This document shows positions 27,724 to 37,467 of a stretch of 64,000 nucleotides of DNA, piece by piece. The stretch lies in contig JAGCVS010000004.1 of assembly GCA_017962235.1 (NCBI GenBank), positions 62,001 through 126,000 on the forward strand, given 5' to 3'. The stretch comes from Bacteroidales bacterium. Lineage in GTDB: Bacteria > Bacteroidota > Bacteroidia > Bacteroidales > UBA932. A program made the translations under genes and the position numbers. Under the pieces are notes generated by a model. It had not been told where the DNA came from, ran no database searches, and was given only the letters and a program-made list of their open reading frames with translations. How positions within the stretch are numbered: position 1 is the stretch's first letter; the number at the start of each line of letters is the position of its first letter.

Positions 27724-29061
27724 CTATTTGCAAAGCATTATATCAAGAATCATCTTGTCTGTGGTTTTCATGCCGGCAGAACCTATCGCACCCACGTTGC
27801 GGATGGTCTGCTCCACATCGTCTGTAACGATGCCGTCAGTTGACGGGATGCATGTTCCCTGCATGGCCAGCACTGCAGATTGTATGGCGCTGGATACGCC
27901 GGAGGCGACCTTCATGGCGCAGCCCACCTTGGCACCGTCGCACACCATGCCGGTTATGTTGCCCGCCATGTTCTTGATTGCGTAGCAGACCTGCTCGTAC
28001 CCGCCGCCGTTGAGCATCACCAGGCCGCATGCAGAGCCTGTTGATGCCACTACGCAGCCGCACAGGGCGGAGAGCTTGCCCAGATAGTGCTTGATATGTA
28101 TCGCCACCAGATTGCTCAGAATAAGGGCGCGTGCGAGTTTCTCGTCGTCCACGTCGTTCCGCAGGGCATATGCTATCACCGGCATGCTCACGGTAATGCC
28201 CTGGTTGCCGCTGCCGCTGTTGGACATGGCCGGCAGGGTGCTGCCAGCCATACGTGCGTCTGAGGCAGCTGCGGTGAGTGCCATGGCGTAACTCATGTAG
28301 TCGTTGCCAAACACCCCTTCTGCGCCGCTGCGGATGGTTTTGCCCACCTTGAGTCCATAGTCTCCGGTGATTCCTTCGCGGGCCAGGGCGAGGTTGAGGG
28401 TGCGGTCTTCCAGAATAAAGGAGATATCTTCAAAAGGGGCGCGCAGTGAAAAATCGTAGATTTCGCGCACGGTGAGCCATTCGCCGTTGTCAGAAGACTC
28501 CGAAGCAGCTGCGGCAGACTCGCTGCTCATCAGTATCTTGTCTTCAAAACTGGTCTCCACAATGCGGTCGTGGTCATCTTCAATAACCGCGTAAGCATAG
28601 GGGTCCACCTCGGCGCTGGCGGTGCTTGCGCCGTCGGCCGTAACGGTGGCTTTCACATAGAGCAGGCGAGGGGTATCGGCCACCCGGATGCAGACTTTGC
28701 GCTCTGCAACAAGTTCCTTGGCCCTTGCCACAGCCTTGGGGGTAATCTCACGGAGAACTTCCAGTTTCAGGGCCGATTCGCCGCACACCGCCCCCAGGGC
28801 GGCGGCGATGGGGAGCCCCACCATGCCGGTGCCGGGGATGCCCACGCCCATTCCGTTTTTGAGTATGTTGCCGCTGACCGCTATGTCCAGATGGAAATCG
28901 GCCTTCAGGCGCCAGTCGCCGGTGAAGCAGCAGGGGCAGTTCTCTTTGATGATCTCCACCGCCTTTGCCACCGCCAGCGCCACGGCAATAGGTTCGGTGC
29001 AGCCCAGCGCGGGCTGCACCTCCCTATGGATAATGTCAAGTATCTGTTTGTCAGAGAGCAT
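27724..29061 (-). CDS. UPF0597 / L-cysteine desulfidase family protein (YhaM/CyuA-like)
   Basis: The 445-residue protein belongs to the serine dehydratase alpha-like UPF0597 family. Characterised members (archaeal cysteine desulfidase, enteric CyuA/YhaM) are iron-sulfur enzymes that cleave L-cysteine to pyruvate, ammonia and sulfide. Signature blocks are PALGCTEPIAVALA (C21), SNSGSGNQGITVSMPV, GCVVASTGSACGLVMLNGGG and CDGAKVGCAMKVASG, with the cysteines expected to bind the cluster. I start it at 29061, the ATG that shares one base with the ilvC stop (TAATG); the upstream alternative at 29112 lies inside ilvC and adds no family sequence. Being coupled to ilvC it is the last gene of the ilv operon. 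A role in making pyruvate or 2-oxobutyrate for branched-chain synthesis is inference. Confidence 0.85.
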   Translation of the reverse strand: MLSDKQILDIIHREVQPALGCTEPIAVALAVAKAVEIIKENCPCCFTGDWRLKADFHLDIAVSGNILKNGMGVGIPGTGMVGLPIAAALGAVCGESALKLEVLREITPKAVARAKELVAERKVCIRVADTPRLLYVKATVTADGASTASAEVDPYAYAVIEDDHDRIVETSFEDKILMSSESAAAASESSDNGEWLTVREIYDFSLRAPFEDISFILEDRTLNLALAREGITGDYGLKVGKTIRSGAEGVFGNDYMSYAMALTAAASDARMAGSTLPAMSNSGSGNQGITVSMPVIAYALRNDVDDEKLARALILSNLVAIHIKHYLGKLSALCGCVVASTGSACGLVMLNGGGYEQVCYAIKNMAGNITGMVCDGAKVGCAMKVASGVSSAIQSAVLAMQGTCIPSTDGIVTDDVEQTIRNVGAIGSAGMKTTDKMILDIMLCK

Positions 29062-30110
29062 TACTTGTTGTTCTCGGGACGCAGGGCGCGCACAGCCTTG
29101 CCGGCCTGCCACATCTCGCTCTCGCGCATCTCCTTGAGCTCTGCCTCAAGCCCGGCGCGATAACCTTCCTTACCGTTTGAATCTATGCTTATCTGAGCCT
29201 CATTGCCGGTGGCAACGCTCTTGTAGAGGTCTTCGAATACCGGTTTGGTGGCATCGCGGAACTTCTTCCACCAGTCCAGGGCACCGCGCTGTGCGGTGGT
29301 AGAGCAGTTGGCATACATCCAGTCCATGCCGTTTTCGCCAACCAGCGGCAGAAGGCTCTGTGAAAGCTCCTCTACGGTCTCGTTGAAGGCCTCGCTGGGG
29401 GTGTGGCCGTTGGCACGCAGCACATCGTACTGAGCTGCGAAGATACCCTGGATTGCCCCCATAAGGGTACCGCGCTCGCCGGTGAGGTCGGAGTAGGTCT
29501 CACGCTTGAAGGTGGTCTCGAACAGATAACCGCTGCCGATACCTACGCCAAGGGCGATGGTCCTATCGTAAGCCTTGCCGGTAGCATCTTGCCAGATGGC
29601 ATAAGAAGAGTTGATGCCGCGGCCCTGGAGGAAGAGACGGCGCAGGGAGGTGCCGCTTCCCTTGGGAGCAACCATTACAACATCCACGTCCTTGGGAGGA
29701 ACGATGCCGGTGCGGTCGTTATAAGTGATGGCGAAGCCGTGAGAGAAATAGAGGCACTTGCCTGCGGTCAGGTGCTTCTTCACTGTGGGCCATGCCTGGA
29801 TCTGACCTGCGTCGCTGAGCAGGAACTCGATTACGGTAGCCTTCTCGCAAGCCTCTTCTATCTCGAAGAGGGTCTCGCCTGGTACCCATCCGTCTGCGAT
29901 TGCCTTATCCCAGCTCTTGGAGCCTTTGCGCTGGCCAACAATCACGTTGAAACCGTTGTCACGCAGGTTGAGCGACTGGCCGGGGCCCTGTACGCCGTAA
30001 CCCAGCACTGCTATGGTTTCATTTGCCAGAACTGCCTTTGCTTTCTCAAGGGGGAATTCAGCGCGGGTCACAACCTGTTCCTCGACACCGCCAAAATTGA
30101 TCTTTGCCAT
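29061..30110 (-). CDS. ilvC: Ketol-acid reductoisomerase
   Basis: The 349-residue enzyme converts acetolactate or acetohydroxybutyrate to the dihydroxy acids of valine/leucine and isoleucine synthesis using NADPH and Mg2+. The Rossmann motif is GYGVQGPGQSLNLRDNG, followed by VIVGQRKGSKSW, whose R, K and S residues suit NADPH. The metal-binding helical domain contains DLTGERGTLMGAIQGIFAAQYD and NETVEELSQSL. It lies between ilvN (21-nt gap) and the UPF0597 gene (1-nt overlap) in the ilv operon. Length matches the class I short enzyme with a Bacteroidetes-type N-terminus. Confidence 0.96.
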   Translation of the reverse strand: MAKINFGGVEEQVVTRAEFPLEKAKAVLANETIAVLGYGVQGPGQSLNLRDNGFNVIVGQRKGSKSWDKAIADGWVPGETLFEIEEACEKATVIEFLLSDAGQIQAWPTVKKHLTAGKCLYFSHGFAITYNDRTGIVPPKDVDVVMVAPKGSGTSLRRLFLQGRGINSSYAIWQDATGKAYDRTIALGVGIGSGYLFETTFKRETYSDLTGERGTLMGAIQGIFAAQYDVLRANGHTPSEAFNETVEELSQSLLPLVGENGMDWMYANCSTTAQRGALDWWKKFRDATKPVFEDLYKSVATGNEAQISIDSNGKEGYRAGLEAELKEMRESEMWQAGKAVRALRPENNK

Positions 30111-30131
30111 AATATGATTGTTTTATTCGGG

Positions 30132-30398
30132 TTATTTATTCGGATTGAAAGTCTTGGTATAGTATATCTCGGAGATATCCACAAAATTGTTGGCCTGGTT
30201 CATTATGCGCTTCATGATATCCTCTGAGGGGCAGAGGCATATCAGGTTTATCACCGCCATGTTGTTTTCTGTGGCGGAGAAAAGCACGCTCAGAACGGGC
30301 AGGTTCTTAACTATGAACAGCGAGGTGATACGGTTCAGGATGTCCAGACGGTTTCTCACCAGCGCGTCAACTACATATTTGTCCATGTTCTGTTCCAT
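30132..30398 (-). CDS. ilvN: Acetolactate synthase small subunit, ACT-domain-only form
   Basis: The 88-residue protein is a single ACT domain (LDILNRITSLFIVKNLPVLSVL followed by ATENNMAVINLICLC). It sits directly after ilvB (8-nt gap) and before ilvC. Its role is to activate the large subunit and give feedback control, usually by valine. It lacks the C-terminal domain of the longer ~160-185 aa IlvH type and resembles the short IlvN/IlvM type in length. A start at the fifth codon (MDKYVVDAL) is also possible. Confidence in the role comes from position plus the ACT pattern. Confidence 0.85.
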   Translation of the reverse strand: MEQNMDKYVVDALVRNRLDILNRITSLFIVKNLPVLSVLFSATENNMAVINLICLCPSEDIMKRIMNQANNFVDISEIYYTKTFNPNK

Positions 30399-30406
30399 AT
30401 CTCACA

Positions 30407-32149
30407 CTATTTGATTCTGATATCGTCCAGCGACTTGCCGCCGGGGATCATGGGGAATACGTTGGATTCCGCATCCACAAAGGCATCCAGCATGAACGGC
30501 CCCTTGGAGGCGGCCATCTCCTCTACGGCAGCTTCTATGTCGGCGGGAGAGTTGCAGCAGCGGTACTTTATCTTGTATGCCTTGCATATCATCTCAAAAT
30601 CGGGGTTCACCAGGTGGGTCTGGGAGAAGCGCTTGTCGTAGAACAGATCCTGCCACTGACGCACCATGCCCAGGAATGAGTTGTTCAGCAGCACTATCTT
30701 GATGTCGATGCCCGCCTGCAGAATAGTTCCCAGTTCCTGCATGGTCATCTGGATGCCGCCGTCGCCGCAGATAAGCACCACCTGTGCCTCAGGCTTGCCG
30801 CACTTGGCTCCGATGGCTGCGGGCAGGCCGAAGCCCATGGTGCCCAGGCCGCCGGAGGTAATCCAGCCCGACTTGCGGGTGAGTTTGAGATAGCGGGCAG
30901 CGAACATCTGGTTCTGTCCCACATCGGTCACAAGCACCACATTCTCGCCGAATTCGGTCTGTTTGCGCTTGCTGACTCTCTCAATGTAGTGGTCGTTGAT
31001 GGCATTCACCACCTGCGCCATATTGAGCGACGGGCTGGCAAGCTTGGGGATGATGACCTTCTCGCGCTCAAAGTCGTACTGTTCGTAGCCCCATTTGCGC
31101 CACGCCTCGCGGTCTTTGAATTCCAGACCGGCATAGATGCGCTCCAGCACAGCCTTGGCATCGCCGTGAATCTTTATGTCAACCGTGACGTTCTTGTTGA
31201 ACTCGGTTTTGTCTATATCTACGTGTATAATTTTGGCCTTGGGGGCGTAGTTGGCCACGCGGCCCGTGACTCGGTCAGAGAAGCGCATGCCCACTGCCAG
31301 AATCACGTCAGCCTCCTGCGTCATCTTGTTGGCCGGGATGTTGCCGTGCATGCCCACCATGCCTATGTAGTAATGGTCGTGGAAATTCATGGCGCTGCGG
31401 CCCAGCAGGGTGCAGGCCACGGGGATGCACGCCTTGTTGGCGCACTTGGCAAGTATGTTCTCCGCACCGGCGATTATGACGCCCTGCCCCGCAATTATCA
31501 GCGGCTTTTCAGCTCCGTTGAGGAGTTTGATGGCCTCGTCTATGCGGCTGGAGATCTTCTGTGATTCGTCCGGACGGATTACCTGTACCATCTGGCTGAG
31601 GGCGTACTCTTTGTTGTAGATGTAGTCGCACATCTCAACCTGAGCGTTCTTGGTGAGGCTGATGAGCACCGGCCCCGGGCGGTCGCTGCGGGCGATATGG
31701 AACGCCTGCGGCACTACCACTGCGATTTCAGAGGCTTTGGTAATCTGATAGTTCCATTTGGTGATGGGGGTGGTGATACCCAACATGTCGGCTTCCTGGA
31801 AGAAGTTTGTGCCAAGCTTGTCCGCCTCTACCTGCGCGGTGATGCAGACGATGGGGGTGGAGTCCATCATGGCATCTGCGATGCCGGTCACGAAGTTGGT
31901 GGCGCCGGGGCCGCTGGTGGCCAGGCACACGCCCACCTTGCCCGATGCGCGGGCATAACCTTCCGCCGCATGTACGGCGCCCTGCTCGTGCCGCACCAGG
32001 ATGTGGTGCAGCCGGTCGCGGTAGTCGTACAGCCGGTCGTATATGGGTATAATGGAACCTCCGGGGTATCCGAACACGGTCTCTATCCCTTCTGCCAGGA
32101 TACACTCAATGAGAGCATCCGCTCCCGGTATATGTCTTGCTTTTTGCAT
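30407..32149 (-). CDS. ilvB: Acetolactate synthase large subunit
   Basis: This 580-residue thiamine-diphosphate enzyme condenses two pyruvates, or pyruvate and 2-oxobutyrate, in the first common step of branched-chain amino acid synthesis. The catalytic glutamate lies in HEQGAVHAAEGYARA near the N-terminus, after the FGYPGGSIIPIYD block. FAD-domain sequences fill the centre. The ThDP/Mg motif is GDGGIQMTMQELGT ... NNSFLGMVRQWQ. The 22-nt gap to ilvD upstream and 8-nt gap to ilvN downstream indicate one operon. Confidence 0.96.
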   Translation of the reverse strand: MQKARHIPGADALIECILAEGIETVFGYPGGSIIPIYDRLYDYRDRLHHILVRHEQGAVHAAEGYARASGKVGVCLATSGPGATNFVTGIADAMMDSTPIVCITAQVEADKLGTNFFQEADMLGITTPITKWNYQITKASEIAVVVPQAFHIARSDRPGPVLISLTKNAQVEMCDYIYNKEYALSQMVQVIRPDESQKISSRIDEAIKLLNGAEKPLIIAGQGVIIAGAENILAKCANKACIPVACTLLGRSAMNFHDHYYIGMVGMHGNIPANKMTQEADVILAVGMRFSDRVTGRVANYAPKAKIIHVDIDKTEFNKNVTVDIKIHGDAKAVLERIYAGLEFKDREAWRKWGYEQYDFEREKVIIPKLASPSLNMAQVVNAINDHYIERVSKRKQTEFGENVVLVTDVGQNQMFAARYLKLTRKSGWITSGGLGTMGFGLPAAIGAKCGKPEAQVVLICGDGGIQMTMQELGTILQAGIDIKIVLLNNSFLGMVRQWQDLFYDKRFSQTHLVNPDFEMICKAYKIKYRCCNSPADIEAAVEEMAASKGPFMLDAFVDAESNVFPMIPGGKSLDDIRIK

Positions 32150-32170
32150 TCTTTTCAGTTTCGAGGATAA

Positions 32171-33976
32171 TTACTCGTTGGGGAGTTTGCGGACTCCGCC
32201 TTTGTCGGCACTGTCTGCCAGCGCTGCGTATGCCTGCAGGGCGCGGCTCACGGTGCGGTTGCGGTTTACCGGAGCGTACTGCTTGATTGCTGCGCGGCGG
32301 CGCTCCATCTCTTCTGTGTCGATATCTACGTTTATGGTACGGCCGGGCACATCAATATGGATTATGTCGCCGTCATTTATCAAAGCTATGGGACCCTTGT
32401 TGGCAGCCTCGGGAGATACGTGGCCTATGGAGAGGCCGCTGGTGCCGCCTGAGAAGCGTCCGTCTGTAATCAGGGCGCATTTCTGTCCGAGGTGCTTGCT
32501 CTTCAGGAACGATGTGGGATATAGCATCTCCTGCATTCCGGGGCCGCCCTTGGGACCCTCGTAGCGGATAACCACAACGTCGCCCGCCTTGACTTTGTCT
32601 CCAAGGATGCCCTTTACAGCATCTTCCTGGCTTTCAAAAACGATTGCCGGGCCGGAGAACTTCAATATCTCTTCCGGGACGCCGGCTGTCTTTACAATGC
32701 AGCCGTCGGGGGCGATGTTACCCCGCAGCACTGCGATGCCGCCGTCCTTTAGATAAGCGTGCTCTATGTCGCGGATGCACCCCTCGCTGCGGTCTGTGTC
32801 AAATTCCTTGTACATCTTGCGGCAGCGCCCCATCTCTGTGGTTCGCTTCCCGCCCGGAGCCGACAGATATATGGAGTCGCTGCCGGCAGAGAACACGGTG
32901 TTGGAATACATCGCCTCGCGCAGGGTAGGATAATCCACTCGCAGGGTAGAAGAATCCAGCAGGCTCTTCTTCTCCAGCTCCATCAGGATGCCCATCACGC
33001 CGCCGGCGCGGTTCACATCCTGCACATGGTAGTGACCGTTGGGCGCGACTTTGCAGATTACGGGAATCTGGCGCGACAAGCGGTCTACATCGGCCATGGA
33101 GAAGTCCACGCCCGCCTCATGTGCAATTGCGAGCAGGTGGAGTACGGTGTTGGTGCTGCCGCCCATGGCGATATCCAGCTTCATGGCGTTCTCAAAAGCC
33201 GCCTTGGTGGCGATGGAACGGGGAAGTACGCTGGTGTTATCTTTGAAATAGTATTCGTTTGCAAGCTTCACTATGAGGCGAGCCCCCTTGATGAAGAGGT
33301 TCTTCCGGTTCACATGGGTGGCCAGTATGGTGCCGTTGCCCACGGGAGCCAGGCCCAGCGCCTCGCTCAGACAGTTCATGGAATTGGCGGTGAACATGCC
33401 GGAGCAACAGCCGCATGTAGGGCAGCCGCGCTCTTCATACTTGCTCAAAGTCCATTTGTTCACGCCCTTGTCGCCGCCCGCAACCATCACGTCTATCAGG
33501 TCGCAGTCCTTGCCGCCAACGACACCGGCCTCCATGGGGCCGCCAGATACGAACACGGCGGGGATGTTGAGCCGCATGGCGGCCATCAGCATGCCGGGGG
33601 TAATCTTGTCGCAGTTGGAGATGCAGATCATTGCATCGGCGCAGTGGGCGTTGCACATATATTCCACGCTGTCCGCAATAATCTCGCGGGAGGGGAGGCT
33701 GTACAGCATGCCGCCGTGACCCATGGCGATACCGTCGTCTATGGCTATTGTGTTGAACTCAGCGGCAAAGCAGCCCTGCCTTTCAATCTCTTTTTTGATT
33801 AGCTGACCAACTTCGTGCAGGTGGACGTGTCCGGGTACGAATTGTGTGAACGAGTTAACAATTGCAATGATGGGCTTGCCATTTTGCCTGCTTTTCATCC
33901 CGTTTGCCTTCCAGAGGGCACGTGCGCCGGCCATCTCACGGCCTTCAAATGTTATGCTGCTGCGGAGTTTTGTCAT
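32171..33976 (-). CDS. ilvD: Dihydroxy-acid dehydratase
   Basis: The 601-residue iron-sulfur dehydratase makes the 2-oxo acid precursors of valine and isoleucine. The start at 33976 gives [22 protein letters not shown], the usual N-terminus; a 22-residue upstream extension from 34042 would run through the promoter. Cluster-binding cysteines are in [13 protein letters not shown] and [19 protein letters not shown], and the C-terminal block [20 protein letters not shown] is present. It is the first gene of ilvD-ilvB-ilvN-ilvC-UPF0597, divergent from leuA across about 98 bp. Confidence 0.96.
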   Translation of the reverse strand: MTKLRSSITFEGREMAGARALWKANGMKSRQNGKPIIAIVNSFTQFVPGHVHLHEVGQLIKKEIERQGCFAAEFNTIAIDDGIAMGHGGMLYSLPSREIIADSVEYMCNAHCADAMICISNCDKITPGMLMAAMRLNIPAVFVSGGPMEAGVVGGKDCDLIDVMVAGGDKGVNKWTLSKYEERGCPTCGCCSGMFTANSMNCLSEALGLAPVGNGTILATHVNRKNLFIKGARLIVKLANEYYFKDNTSVLPRSIATKAAFENAMKLDIAMGGSTNTVLHLLAIAHEAGVDFSMADVDRLSRQIPVICKVAPNGHYHVQDVNRAGGVMGILMELEKKSLLDSSTLRVDYPTLREAMYSNTVFSAGSDSIYLSAPGGKRTTEMGRCRKMYKEFDTDRSEGCIRDIEHAYLKDGGIAVLRGNIAPDGCIVKTAGVPEEILKFSGPAIVFESQEDAVKGILGDKVKAGDVVVIRYEGPKGGPGMQEMLYPTSFLKSKHLGQKCALITDGRFSGGTSGLSIGHVSPEAANKGPIALINDGDIIHIDVPGRTINVDIDTEEMERRRAAIKQYAPVNRNRTVSRALQAYAALADSADKGGVRKLPNE

Positions 33977-34002
33977 ATTCAAACTAATCTGGATTACGCT
34001 TG

Positions 34003-34010
34003 CAAATTTA
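34003..34010 (-). promoter_or_regulatory. Predicted -7 promoter element for the ilv operon
   Basis: TAAATTTG on the minus strand fits TAnnTTTG exactly, 26 nt before the ilvD ATG (33976). It is preceded by an A-run (T-run on plus, 34011-34019). No clear -33 TTTG and no leader peptide with branched-chain codons were seen. Confidence 0.55.
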
Positions 34011-34062
34011 TTTTTTTTTGCTATAATTATACTCTGAAACATGATTATTCAATAAAAAATGT

Positions 34063-34070
34063 CAATTTTG
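34063..34070 (+). promoter_or_regulatory. Near-consensus -7 promoter element for leuA
   Basis: CAATTTTG differs from TAnnTTTG at its first base. It ends 4 nt before the leuA ATG at 34075, so the transcript would begin at or beside the start codon. Confidence 0.4.
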
Positions 34071-34074
34071 CGGC

Positions 34075-35571
34075 ATGGACGATAAGTTATACATATTTGA
34101 CACCACTCTCCGCGACGGAGAGCAGGTGCCCGGATGCCAGCTGAACACCATTGAGAAGATAGAGCTCGCAAAGCTTCTGGAAACCCTTGGTGTAGACATT
34201 ATTGAGTGCGGTTTCCCCATCTCCAGCCCCGGTGATTTCAAATCGGTAGTGGAGATTTCAAAGATTATTACCGAATCCCGAATCTGCGCCCTTTCGCGCG
34301 CTGTGGAAAAAGATATCGACGCTGCGGCGGAGGCGCTCCACTTTGCCCGTTTGAAACGCATCCATACCGGTATCGGCACATCGGACTATCATATCAAATA
34401 TAAGTTCAACTCCAACCGCGAGGAGATTATTGAACGCGCGGTGGCGGCGGTTAAGTATGCCCGCAACAAGGTAGACGACGTGGAGTTCTACGCAGAAGAT
34501 GCCGGCCGCACGGATAATGAATATCTGGCGCGGGTGGTGGAGGCTGTGATTGCCGCAGGCGCCACCGTGGTGAACATCCCCGATACCACCGGCTATTGCT
34601 TCCCGGAGGAATTCGGCTCCAAGATAGCCTATCTGATGAACAACGTTCCCAACGTTGACAAGGCGATAATATCTACCCACTGCCACAACGACCAGGGTAT
34701 GGCCACCGCCAACACTCTGGCGGGCATCATGGCGGGTGCGCGGCAGGCGGAGGTTACCATAAACGGTATTGGAGAGCGCGCCGGCAACACCGCCCTGGAA
34801 GAGGTGGTGATGGCCATCAAGAGCCGCCGCGAGTTCCCCGTCCGCACCGATATCAAGATCAAGCAGATTACCAAGGTCTCTCATCAGGTCTCTTCCATGA
34901 TGCGCATGCCGGTGCAGCCCAACAAAGCCATTGTGGGGCGCAACGCATTCGCCCATTCTTCCGGCATACATCAGGACGGAGTACTCAAGAACCGCGAGAG
35001 CTACGAGATTATAGATCCTACCGATGTCGGTCTGAACGATTCCATCATTGCTCTCACCGCCCGCAGCGGACGTGCCGCACTGAACCATCATTTCCACCGC
35101 CTTGGCTTGAATCTCTCCGCCCAGGAACTCTCCATAGCATATGAGAAGTTCCTGCGCGTAGCGGACAGCAAGAAGGATATTGATGATGCTGACCTGTATG
35201 AGATTGCCGGCGTTGCAGACGGCAATGTCGCTCAGAAGATACGTCTCACATATCTTCAGGTTGTGTGCGGCAAGAACGCCATCCCCATGGCCACCGTTAC
35301 CCTTGACATTGACGGCGAGAGCTGTACCGCCACCTGCGGCGGCATCGGCCCCATTGATGCTGCTTTTGCGGCAGTCCGTTCGCTTGTGCACCGCAGAATC
35401 AATCTTGAGGAGATGCTGATACAGTCCATTAACCGAGGTACCAACGATATCGGCAAGGTACATATCCAAGTAGAGAACAAGGGGCAGATATACTACGGCT
35501 TTGCGGCGGACAAGGATATCATCACCGCCACCGTAGAGGCATACGTGAACGCCATTTCCAAACTGATTTAA
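34075..35571 (+). CDS. leuA: 2-isopropylmalate synthase
   Basis: The 498-residue enzyme condenses acetyl-CoA with 2-oxoisovalerate, the first committed step to leucine. The TIM-barrel catalytic domain starts at once with [13 protein letters not shown] (metal-binding D), then [12 protein letters not shown] (metal-binding H-x-H) and [26 protein letters not shown] is in the linker, and a C-terminal LeuA dimer domain (about 370-498) gives leucine feedback. Full length argues for LeuA rather than a short homolog; citramalate synthase cannot be fully excluded by sequence alone. leuB, leuC and leuD are not in the window. It diverges from ilvD, a sensible shared control region. The start is the family start although it lies very close to the promoter element. 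Confidence 0.92.
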   Translation: MDDKLYIFDTTLRDGEQVPGCQLNTIEKIELAKLLETLGVDIIECGFPISSPGDFKSVVEISKIITESRICALSRAVEKDIDAAAEALHFARLKRIHTGIGTSDYHIKYKFNSNREEIIERAVAAVKYARNKVDDVEFYAEDAGRTDNEYLARVVEAVIAAGATVVNIPDTTGYCFPEEFGSKIAYLMNNVPNVDKAIISTHCHNDQGMATANTLAGIMAGARQAEVTINGIGERAGNTALEEVVMAIKSRREFPVRTDIKIKQITKVSHQVSSMMRMPVQPNKAIVGRNAFAHSSGIHQDGVLKNRESYEIIDPTDVGLNDSIIALTARSGRAALNHHFHRLGLNLSAQELSIAYEKFLRVADSKKDIDDADLYEIAGVADGNVAQKIRLTYLQVVCGKNAIPMATVTLDIDGESCTATCGGIGPIDAAFAAVRSLVHRRINLEEMLIQSINRGTNDIGKVHIQVENKGQIYYGFAADKDIITATVEAYVNAISKLI

Positions 35572-35581
35572 ACTGACTCAC

Positions 35582-36457
35582 ATGATACCAAAATCAGAAC
35601 TTATCATCAACGCAGACGGTTCTGCATTCCACATCCACATCAAGCCGGGGCAGCTGGCAGACATAGTGCTGCTGGTGGGCGATCCCGGACGCGTGGGGAT
35701 GGTGTCGGCATACTTCGATTCCATTGAGGCAGAGGGGCAGAGCCGCGAATTTCGCTTTGCCACCGGTACCTACAGGGGGCGCCGGATGACCTGTGTCTCC
35801 CACGGCATCGGCACCGATAACATCGATATAGTGATGACTGAGCTGGACGCTCTGGCAAATATTGATTTCAATACCCGCGAACTCAAGCCCCAACACCGCC
35901 GTCTGACGCTGCTGCGCATGGGCACCTGCGGCGCGATCCAGCCCGACATTCCTCTGGGCAGCCCGATACTCTCACATGTGAGCATCGGCTTTGACTGCCT
36001 GATGCGCTGGTATGCCGATATCGACAAGATCAACCTCAAGAATTACGAGAAGGACTTCCTGCGCTTCATGGACTGGGATGCTGCCGGGCTGCCGCGTCCG
36101 TACTTTGTAAGGGCCTCCCAGAAGATGATAGACTGGTTCTCAAGCTGGACGGTGATGGGTATGACCATTTCGGCTCCCGGTTTCTACGGCCCGCAGGGAC
36201 GTGTTATCCGCCTGCCGCTGGCAATGCCCGACATTTTGGAGAAGTTGGAGAATTGGCGCTTTGAGGGGCGCAGAATCACCAACTTTGAGATGGAAAGCTC
36301 TGCACTGGCTGGTCTTGCAGCCCAGCTGGGACACGATGCCGTGACCGTATGCTGCGCTATTGCCAACCGCCATGAGGGCGAGAGCAATGCAGATTACAAG
36401 CCTATGGTAGAGAAGATGGTGAAGACCAGCCTGGATACGCTGGCTCAGTTTGCGTAG
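35582..36457 (+). CDS. Nucleoside phosphorylase (uridine phosphorylase-like)
   Basis: The 291-residue protein has the trimeric/hexameric nucleoside phosphorylase fold. Visible marks are the phosphate-binding GDPGRV near residue 33, VSHGIGTDNIDIVMTELDAL, RMGTCGAIQPDIP, and the nucleoside-binding FEMESSALAGLAAQLGH near the C-terminus. It cleaves a nucleoside with phosphate to base and ribose-1-phosphate; uridine is the likeliest substrate but others are possible. It follows leuA by 10 nt, so it may be co-transcribed, although the functions are unrelated. Its 3' end overlaps the convergent LD-carboxypeptidase gene by 13 bp. Confidence 0.88.
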   Translation: MIPKSELIINADGSAFHIHIKPGQLADIVLLVGDPGRVGMVSAYFDSIEAEGQSREFRFATGTYRGRRMTCVSHGIGTDNIDIVMTELDALANIDFNTRELKPQHRRLTLLRMGTCGAIQPDIPLGSPILSHVSIGFDCLMRWYADIDKINLKNYEKDFLRFMDWDAAGLPRPYFVRASQKMIDWFSSWTVMGMTISAPGFYGPQGRVIRLPLAMPDILEKLENWRFEGRRITNFEMESSALAGLAAQLGHDAVTVCCAIANRHEGESNADYKPMVEKMVKTSLDTLAQFA

Positions 36458-37467
36458 ACTTTTTTCTTACGGCCCTTTACATCAAAGGTGATGGTGGACT
36501 TGTTCTCCGTCACCTTTATTGTTGTCTGCGCTCCCATTATCAGGGGGAGGTTGGGGTGGTCGTGACCTGCAGGGAAACCGCAGATCACGGGGATGCCGCG
36601 CCCTTCAAGATATGAGCAAAGCATCTGTTCCACACTGTCCCATTCCAGGTCGGCGCCGCAGTCGCTGAACTGACCCAGGATAACCCCTTTGCAGCGGTCC
36701 ATCGCTCCGGAGAGTATCAGCATGTTGAACAGGCGGTCTATGTTGTGGTAGCTCTCTTCCACCTCTTCAATAAAGATTATCAGGTCGCCTTCCAGAGTAG
36801 GGTCGGCAGCAGAGCCCAACAGGGGGGTGATGGTGCAGATGTTGCCGCCCACCAGCATTCCGGTGCCTTCGCCGGGCATATTCAGAGGGGTGGAGGGGAG
36901 CTCGTACTCCGGAACAGTTCCTTCCAGGAGGTCTTTCAGAATAACGCTGCTGGAGTCGGTGCCGTGGAATTTTGCTATGTAAGAACCAATGGTGCCGTGT
37001 ATGCCCATCACGCCGCCGCATGTCTCCATGGCCAGCAGGGTGGTGATGTCGCTGAAACCCACCAGCCATTTGGGGTCGTATGCGAATTCGCTGCAGTCCA
37101 TCATGTCGGCCAGATGTATGGTGCCGTATCCGCCGCGGCTGCAGATAATCGCTTTAATCTCCGGGTCCTCTATCGCCGCACGCAAGTCAGCCAGGCGTTG
37201 CTCTGCGGTGCCGGCGTATTTGCCGCGGTACAGACTGTCTATATTGGCCCCTAATACCGGCTCGTAACCCCATTCGCGCAGCACAATGGCGGCGGTGTCC
37301 ACGGCGGTGCGGTTGCAGGTGTACGATGGTGAAATAATCGCAATCTTGTCGCCCGGCTTCAGGAACGGGGGCTGTATGTTTTTCTGCTTTTGCTCTCCGC
37401 AGCAGGGCTGTGCAGAGGCCGCAATCGCTAAAGTGAGTGTCAGAACGCAGAGTATCAGTCGTTTCAT
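36445..37467 (-). CDS. S66 family LD-carboxypeptidase (muramoyltetrapeptide carboxypeptidase), exported
   Basis: The 340-residue protein starts with a signal (MKRLILCVLTLTLAIAASAQ) and then the S66 start PPFLKPGDKIAIISPSY. The serine nucleophile elbow is GFSDITTL, following the RGGYGTIHLAD block. A glutamate of the triad probably lies in the IFIEEVEE segment, and the histidine in PAGHDHPNLPL. S66 enzymes cut the terminal D-alanine from murein tetrapeptides in recycling. Most are cytoplasmic, so a signal peptide suggests a periplasmic role or another substrate; a cysteine-containing CCGEQ after the signal is not a clean lipobox. It directly abuts the AGCS symporter gene, suggesting D-alanine release followed by uptake. 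Confidence 0.85.
   Translation of the reverse strand: MKRLILCVLTLTLAIAASAQPCCGEQKQKNIQPPFLKPGDKIAIISPSYTCNRTAVDTAAIVLREWGYEPVLGANIDSLYRGKYAGTAEQRLADLRAAIEDPEIKAIICSRGGYGTIHLADMMDCSEFAYDPKWLVGFSDITTLLAMETCGGVMGIHGTIGSYIAKFHGTDSSSVILKDLLEGTVPEYELPSTPLNMPGEGTGMLVGGNICTITPLLGSAADPTLEGDLIIFIEEVEESYHNIDRLFNMLILSGAMDRCKGVILGQFSDCGADLEWDSVEQMLCSYLEGRGIPVICGFPAGHDHPNLPLIMGAQTTIKVTENKSTITFDVKGRKKKVYAN

Noticed and set aside
30132-30398. Short frame between ilvB and ilvC as a possible pseudogene fragment
   Set aside because: It is a complete ACT domain with conserved features and operon position, consistent with a short small subunit.
34258-35469. Antisense open frame of 403 codons over leuA
   Set aside because: Shadow of a highly conserved gene on the other strand.
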